A stretch of DNA of 8,559 nucleotides from contig JAIRZS010000186.1 of assembly GCA_031267115.1 (NCBI GenBank), positions 1-8,559 on the forward strand, given 5' to 3'. The translations under genes and the position numbers were made by a program. The notes beneath the pieces are model-generated. The model made no database searches. It saw only the letters and a list, made by a program, of their open reading frames with translations, and was not told the DNA's origin. Source of the DNA: Treponema sp. (lineage in GTDB: Bacteria; Spirochaetota; Spirochaetia; Treponematales; Breznakiellaceae). This document shows positions 5,357 to 8,559 of the stretch, one piece after another; positions within the stretch are counted from its first letter, which is position 1; the number at the start of each line of letters is the position of its first letter.

Positions 5357-5997
5357 TGCGCGAAACTTATCAAAAACAGCTTGGAAATTTGCACACGGAG
5401 CTTATACGCATGGGCGCGCTCTGCGAAGACGCGATAGCGGACGCGATAAAAGCCCTGATCAGCGGAGACGCCGGCCTGCGGGAAAAGGTCTGGGAGCTTG
5501 AAAGGGAAATCGACCTGAAGGAACGGGAGATAGAGTCTTTCTCCGTTCATCTGCTCCTGCGCGAACAGCCCGTGGCCGGGGATCTGCGCCGGATAACGGC
5601 GGCCCAGAGGATGATTACCGACATGGAGCGTATCGGCGATCAGGCGGCCGATATAGCGGAACTTTCGCGGTTCATTGGCGATACGGAAATTATAAAGGGC
5701 ATTCCCATAGCGGAAATGGCGGCGGCCGCCGCGAAGATGCTTACCGACAGCGTGGACGCCTTTGTGGCCGCCGATCTTGAAAAGGCGTATTCGGTTATAG
5801 CTTACGACAAAGTGGTGGATGAGTTCTTTGTAAAGGTAAAAAACCGGCTGATTTCCCTTGTCGCGGAAAAGAGCGAATACAGCGAGGCCTGCATTGATCT
5901 CCTTATGATAGCGAAGTACCTGGAACGCATCGGCGATCACGCGCAGAATATCGCCGAATGGGTTGAGTATTACATAACCGGGAAGCGGGGCAAATGA
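5356..5997 (+). CDS. phoU: Phosphate signalling protein PhoU
   Basis: PhoU is a cytoplasmic helical protein. When phosphate is plentiful it passes transporter state to the histidine kinase and keeps the regulon off. It has 213 residues in two PhoU repeats. Each repeat carries the metal-binding helix motif: MERIGDQAADIAE with E91/D95/D99, and LERIGDHAQNIAE with E190/D194/N198. REQPVAGDLRRI (69-80) is the typical segment before the first motif. It sits between pstB (1-base overlap) and the response regulator (ATGA overlap). Transporter, PhoU and two-component pair are therefore made from one message, fitting the known physical coupling of PstB, PhoU and PhoR. Confidence 0.97.
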   Translation: MRETYQKQLGNLHTELIRMGALCEDAIADAIKALISGDAGLREKVWELEREIDLKEREIESFSVHLLLREQPVAGDLRRITAAQRMITDMERIGDQAADIAELSRFIGDTEIIKGIPIAEMAAAAAKMLTDSVDAFVAADLEKAYSVIAYDKVVDEFFVKVKNRLISLVAEKSEYSEACIDLLMIAKYLERIGDHAQNIAEWVEYYITGKRGK

Positions 5998-6677
5998 AGC
6001 GCCTGATCTACCTTGTAGAAGACGACGGGGCCATACGCGAGCTGGTGGTCTACACGCTCCGGAATACCGGCTTTGAGGCGAAGGGCTTCCCTTCCGCCAA
6101 GGAATTCTGGCAGGGCGTACAGGAAGCCGCCCCGTCCCTGGTGATACTGGACATAATGCTCCCCGGCGAGGACGGCCTCGCGATTCTCGGGAAACTGCGT
6201 TCAAACGAATCGACAAAGAAGCTCCCCGTTATGATGCTTACGGCAAAAGGTGCCGAATACGACAAGGTGCTGGGGCTTGATTCCGGCGCCGACGATTATA
6301 TGGCAAAACCGGCGGGCATGATGGAACTTGTGGCGCGGGTAAAGAGTCTTTTACGGCGCGCCAGCCCGCCTGACAGTAAAGGGGAGTACAGGATAAGCGG
6401 CTTGTACGTCAACGTGCCGCGCCGCCAGGTTACGGCCAATGGCGGGGATGTTGCCCTTACCTTAAAAGAATTTGATCTGCTGGTATATCTGTTGGAGAAT
6501 GCCGGCATTGTCCTTTCCCGGGAACGTATCCTCCGGGCGGTGTGGGACTATTCCCTGACCCTGGAAACGCGGACCGTAGACACCCACATCCTTACCCTGC
6601 GGACAAAGCTCGGGGCCTCCGGCAGCCTGATTCAGACCGTGCGCGGCGTTGGCTATAAAATGGGGGAAACCGTATGA
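5994..6677 (+). CDS. phoB: PhoB/PhoP-type response regulator (OmpR family)
   Basis: This DNA-binding regulator is presumably phosphorylated by the kinase encoded next and acts on phosphate-starvation genes. It has 227 residues. The receiver domain is at about 1-122, with acidic pocket E9/D10/D11, phospho-acceptor D53 in LVILDIMLP, switch T83 and conserved K105. The winged-helix domain is at about 130-224, with RTVDTHILTLRTKLG and the C-terminal IQTVRGVGYKM. After K105-P106 most relatives carry Phe; here it is Ala (KPAGM), a small departure in the output-face loop. The assignment to phosphate control rests on its place after pstSCAB-phoU; by sequence alone it is a generic OmpR-class regulator. 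It overlaps both neighbours by 4 bases. Confidence 0.9.
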   Translation: MKRLIYLVEDDGAIRELVVYTLRNTGFEAKGFPSAKEFWQGVQEAAPSLVILDIMLPGEDGLAILGKLRSNESTKKLPVMMLTAKGAEYDKVLGLDSGADDYMAKPAGMMELVARVKSLLRRASPPDSKGEYRISGLYVNVPRRQVTANGGDVALTLKEFDLLVYLLENAGIVLSRERILRAVWDYSLTLETRTVDTHILTLRTKLGASGSLIQTVRGVGYKMGETV

Positions 6678-8368
6678 GGCGCAGAATCCTCTTGTTTGCA
6701 TCCGCTCTGGCGGGCTTTTCCATTTTGCTGACAGCCGTGCTTATCCATTTTGCCGTTTATTGGGATTACGCGGAACTGATGAAGCGGGACATCGTGATTG
6801 AGTCCGAATACATACGCGCGGCCCTTGAATTGTCCGGAACGCAGTATCTCGGTTCCCTTGCGCCGGCGGCCCGCCGGGCGGCCGGGCCTTTCTCGCGGAT
6901 AACGCTTATCGCCGCCGACGGCCACGTGCTTTTTGAAACAAGCGCCGGGGCGGAAACCATGGAAAACCACCTTGCGCGGCAGGAAGTGGAGGAGGCGATA
7001 AGGACCGGCGAAGGCGAGGAAACCCGCCTTTCGGAAACAGTGGGGAAGCGGACTTATTATTACGCCGTCAGGCTTGGGGACGGAAGCGTTCTGCGCCTGG
7101 CAAAAACAACGGACAGTATCTTTATTTCGCTTATCAGGCCTATTGTTATTACTATTATAATCGCCGTATTTATTTTTGGCCTGGCGGCCATGGTCAGCTC
7201 TTTTGTAACCGCCATGCTTGTAGCGCCCATCAACCGCCTTAACCTTGATTCGCCCGAGAGCAATATCAGCTACGAGGAACTTACACCGCTCCTGTCCCGC
7301 ATGAAAAAGCAGAACGATATGATAGAGGCCCAGTTTCTGGAACAGCGGAAAAAGCGGCTTGAGTTTACCGCGATTACCGACAATATGCGCGAAGGCCTGA
7401 TTGTTCTGGACGAGGAAGCGCAGGTTCTCTCCTGCAATAAAAGCGCCCGGAAACTTCTGGATATTCAGCCCCAAAACATTGAAAGCCGGAACGCGCTGGT
7501 AATCAGGCGGGACGAGGCTTTCAGGTTCCTGGTGGAAAAGGCGGCTTCGGGCGTTTCTTCTGAAGCGGCCCTTTCTTCCGGGGAAAGGCATCTGCGGATC
7601 TTTGCCAATCCGGTATTGGACGGGGAAACGGTACTCGGCGCGGTGCTTGTCGTTCTGGATGTGACCGAGCAGGAGGACAGGGAAAGGCTGCGCCGGGAAT
7701 TTTCGGCTAATGTTTCCCACGAGCTAAAAACCCCGCTCATGGCTATTTCGGGGTACGCGGAAATAATGGCGGAGGGCCTTGTAAAGCCGGAAGACACGCG
7801 GCATTTCGCGCGGAATATCTACGACGAGGCGCGGCGGCTCATCACCTTGGTGGGCGACATTATTACGCTTTCGCACCTGGATGAAAAAAACGAACCGCTT
7901 TTAATGGAAGAAGTGGATCTTTTGCCCCTGGTAAAAAATGTTCTGGAACGCCTGGGCGGCGCGGCATCGGAACGCGGCCTTTCCGTCACATTTGACGGCG
8001 AAGCTGCGGCGGTGAGCGGGGCGCCGGGTATTCTGGAGGAGATGATCTACAACCTGCTTGACAACGCGGTAAAGTACAACAGGGAAGGCGGCGTGATTAG
8101 CGTATCCCTGAAGAAAAACGCCCCCCCCTCCCAGGCGGAGGGGAAGATCGTATTCGCGGTAAGCGACACGGGGCCCGGGATTCCCGCCGCCGAGCAGGAA
8201 AGGATATTCGAGCGTTTCTACCGCATCGACAAAAGCCGCGGAAAAAGCGCGGGCGGTACCGGCCTGGGCCTTTCCATTGTCAAGCACGCCGCGGCCCTCC
8301 ACAACGCAAGGGTCGAACTGCAAAGCGACGGCAAATCGGGAAGCTGTTTTACGGTGCGTTTCCTGTAG
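6674..8368 (+). CDS. phoR: PhoR-type sensor histidine kinase
   Basis: This inner-membrane kinase, partner of the preceding regulator, has 564 residues. Membrane segment 1 is at about 4-30, followed by a periplasmic region of about 120 residues with no Cys. Membrane segment 2 is at about 156-182, then a HAMP-like linker with APINRL. A PAS domain lies at about 231-335 (ITDNMREGLIVLDEEAQV). The dimerisation domain has H349 in FSANVSHELKTPL. The ATPase domain has the N-box NLLDNAVKYN (460-469), DTGPGIP from D498, ERFYRIDKSR and GGTGLGLSIVKH from G527. All catalytic boxes are intact. The large periplasmic part and PAS resemble Bacillus PhoR or PnpS-type kinases more than E. coli PhoR. With PhoU present, the signal probably also comes through the PAS/HAMP region. 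It carries a C8 run at 8121-8128. Confidence 0.93.
   Translation: MRRRILLFASALAGFSILLTAVLIHFAVYWDYAELMKRDIVIESEYIRAALELSGTQYLGSLAPAARRAAGPFSRITLIAADGHVLFETSAGAETMENHLARQEVEEAIRTGEGEETRLSETVGKRTYYYAVRLGDGSVLRLAKTTDSIFISLIRPIVITIIIAVFIFGLAAMVSSFVTAMLVAPINRLNLDSPESNISYEELTPLLSRMKKQNDMIEAQFLEQRKKRLEFTAITDNMREGLIVLDEEAQVLSCNKSARKLLDIQPQNIESRNALVIRRDEAFRFLVEKAASGVSSEAALSSGERHLRIFANPVLDGETVLGAVLVVLDVTEQEDRERLRREFSANVSHELKTPLMAISGYAEIMAEGLVKPEDTRHFARNIYDEARRLITLVGDIITLSHLDEKNEPLLMEEVDLLPLVKNVLERLGGAASERGLSVTFDGEAAAVSGAPGILEEMIYNLLDNAVKYNREGGVISVSLKKNAPPSQAEGKIVFAVSDTGPGIPAAEQERIFERFYRIDKSRGKSAGGTGLGLSIVKHAAALHNARVELQSDGKSGSCFTVRFL
8121..8128 (+). repeat. Run of eight C inside the kinase gene
   Basis: Eight consecutive C bases encode part of Ala-Pro-Pro (P484-P485) between the N-box and DTGPGIP. 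A one-base slip would remove both glycine-rich ATP-binding boxes and inactivate the kinase. The run is short for a phase-variation tract and may simply reflect high GC. Confidence 0.5.
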
Positions 8369-8406
8369 CGGGCGGCGTCGTCCCCTGCGTCTGCAAAGTA
8401 TCCCCC

Positions 8407-8559
8407 TCAGAAAAGATGCTCCGCCAGAATCTTGCAGCCTATGCCTATGAGGATGGCCCCCCCGGCGAGCGGCGCCCATTTTTCCAGGACAGCGCCTATG
8501 CCCTGCCTGAGGCGGCGGCCCGCCTCAAAACCCAGAAGGCAGACCAGGAAGGTGATGCC
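8407..8559 (-). CDS. mntP: C-terminal end of MntP-type manganese efflux pump (partial)
   Basis: Reading the - strand from the window edge to TGA at 8407-8409 gives 50 residues ending GGAILIGIGCKILAEHLF. MntP (YebN, formerly DUF204) proteins end in nearly the same way (GGLVLIGIGVQIL in E. coli), preceded by a Gly-rich membrane segment and an Arg-containing turn, as here (LGFEAGRRLRQGIG). MntP exports Mn2+ across the inner membrane. The start lies beyond the window, so length and the acidic metal-binding residues of the N-terminal half cannot be checked. It converges on the kinase gene; the 38 bases between the two stops (8369-8406) show no clear terminator. No link to phosphate uptake is implied beyond adjacency. 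Confidence 0.8.
   Translation of the reverse strand, partial: GITFLVCLLGFEAGRRLRQGIGAVLEKWAPLAGGAILIGIGCKILAEHLF

Noticed and set aside
6653..7720. 355-codon open frame on the - strand opposite the kinase gene
   Set aside because: It is a mirror of the kinase coding frame with low-complexity basic composition and no motif.
8369..8406. Terminator between the kinase gene and mntP
   Set aside because: Only a weak GGG/CCC pairing is possible and no T-run is present on either strand.

Overview
The window is GC-rich chromosomal DNA from a bacterium with an outer membrane, most likely a spirochaete of the Treponema group. The basis is modest. The glutamyl-tRNA synthetase begins with a spirochaete-like N-terminus (EVRVRYAPSPTGLQHIGG). 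The phosphate-binding protein has a treponeme-style leader ending in VFAGG. The left-edge fragment ends like an outer-membrane beta-barrel. No database search was possible, so the taxonomy is an inference.

Layout from left to right: (1) the last 38 codons of a probable outer-membrane protein on the + strand; (2) a 160-base AT-rich gap between convergent genes, holding a 96-base imperfect palindrome; (3) gltX on the - strand; (4) a 171-base divergent control region with a strong GC hairpin, TTGACA-like boxes, a perfect 10-bp inverted repeat and a good ribosome binding site; (5) a tightly packed + strand run, pstS-pstC-pstA-pstB-phoU-response regulator-histidine kinase; (6) the 3' end of an mntP-like gene on the - strand, convergent with the kinase.

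The central run is a complete phosphate module. PstS captures phosphate in the periplasm, PstC and PstA form the membrane channel, and PstB is the ATPase. PhoU links transporter state to the sensor kinase, and the kinase and response regulator control transcription. Four junctions overlap by 1 or 4 bases (pstC/pstA, pstB/phoU, phoU/regulator, regulator/kinase). The clearest exception in this overlapping stretch is pstA-pstB, where a 12-bp hairpin encloses the pstA stop codon. The promoter region in front of pstS probably drives the whole run, so the two-component system would control its own synthesis.

The most unusual feature is PstS. Its two canonical halves are in reversed order: the half with the SREDGSGTR motif follows the signal peptide directly, and the half with GSSSVTP and DIGMASREL comes last. 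All the recognisable ligand-binding motifs remain. This looks like a natural circular permutation rather than a broken gene.
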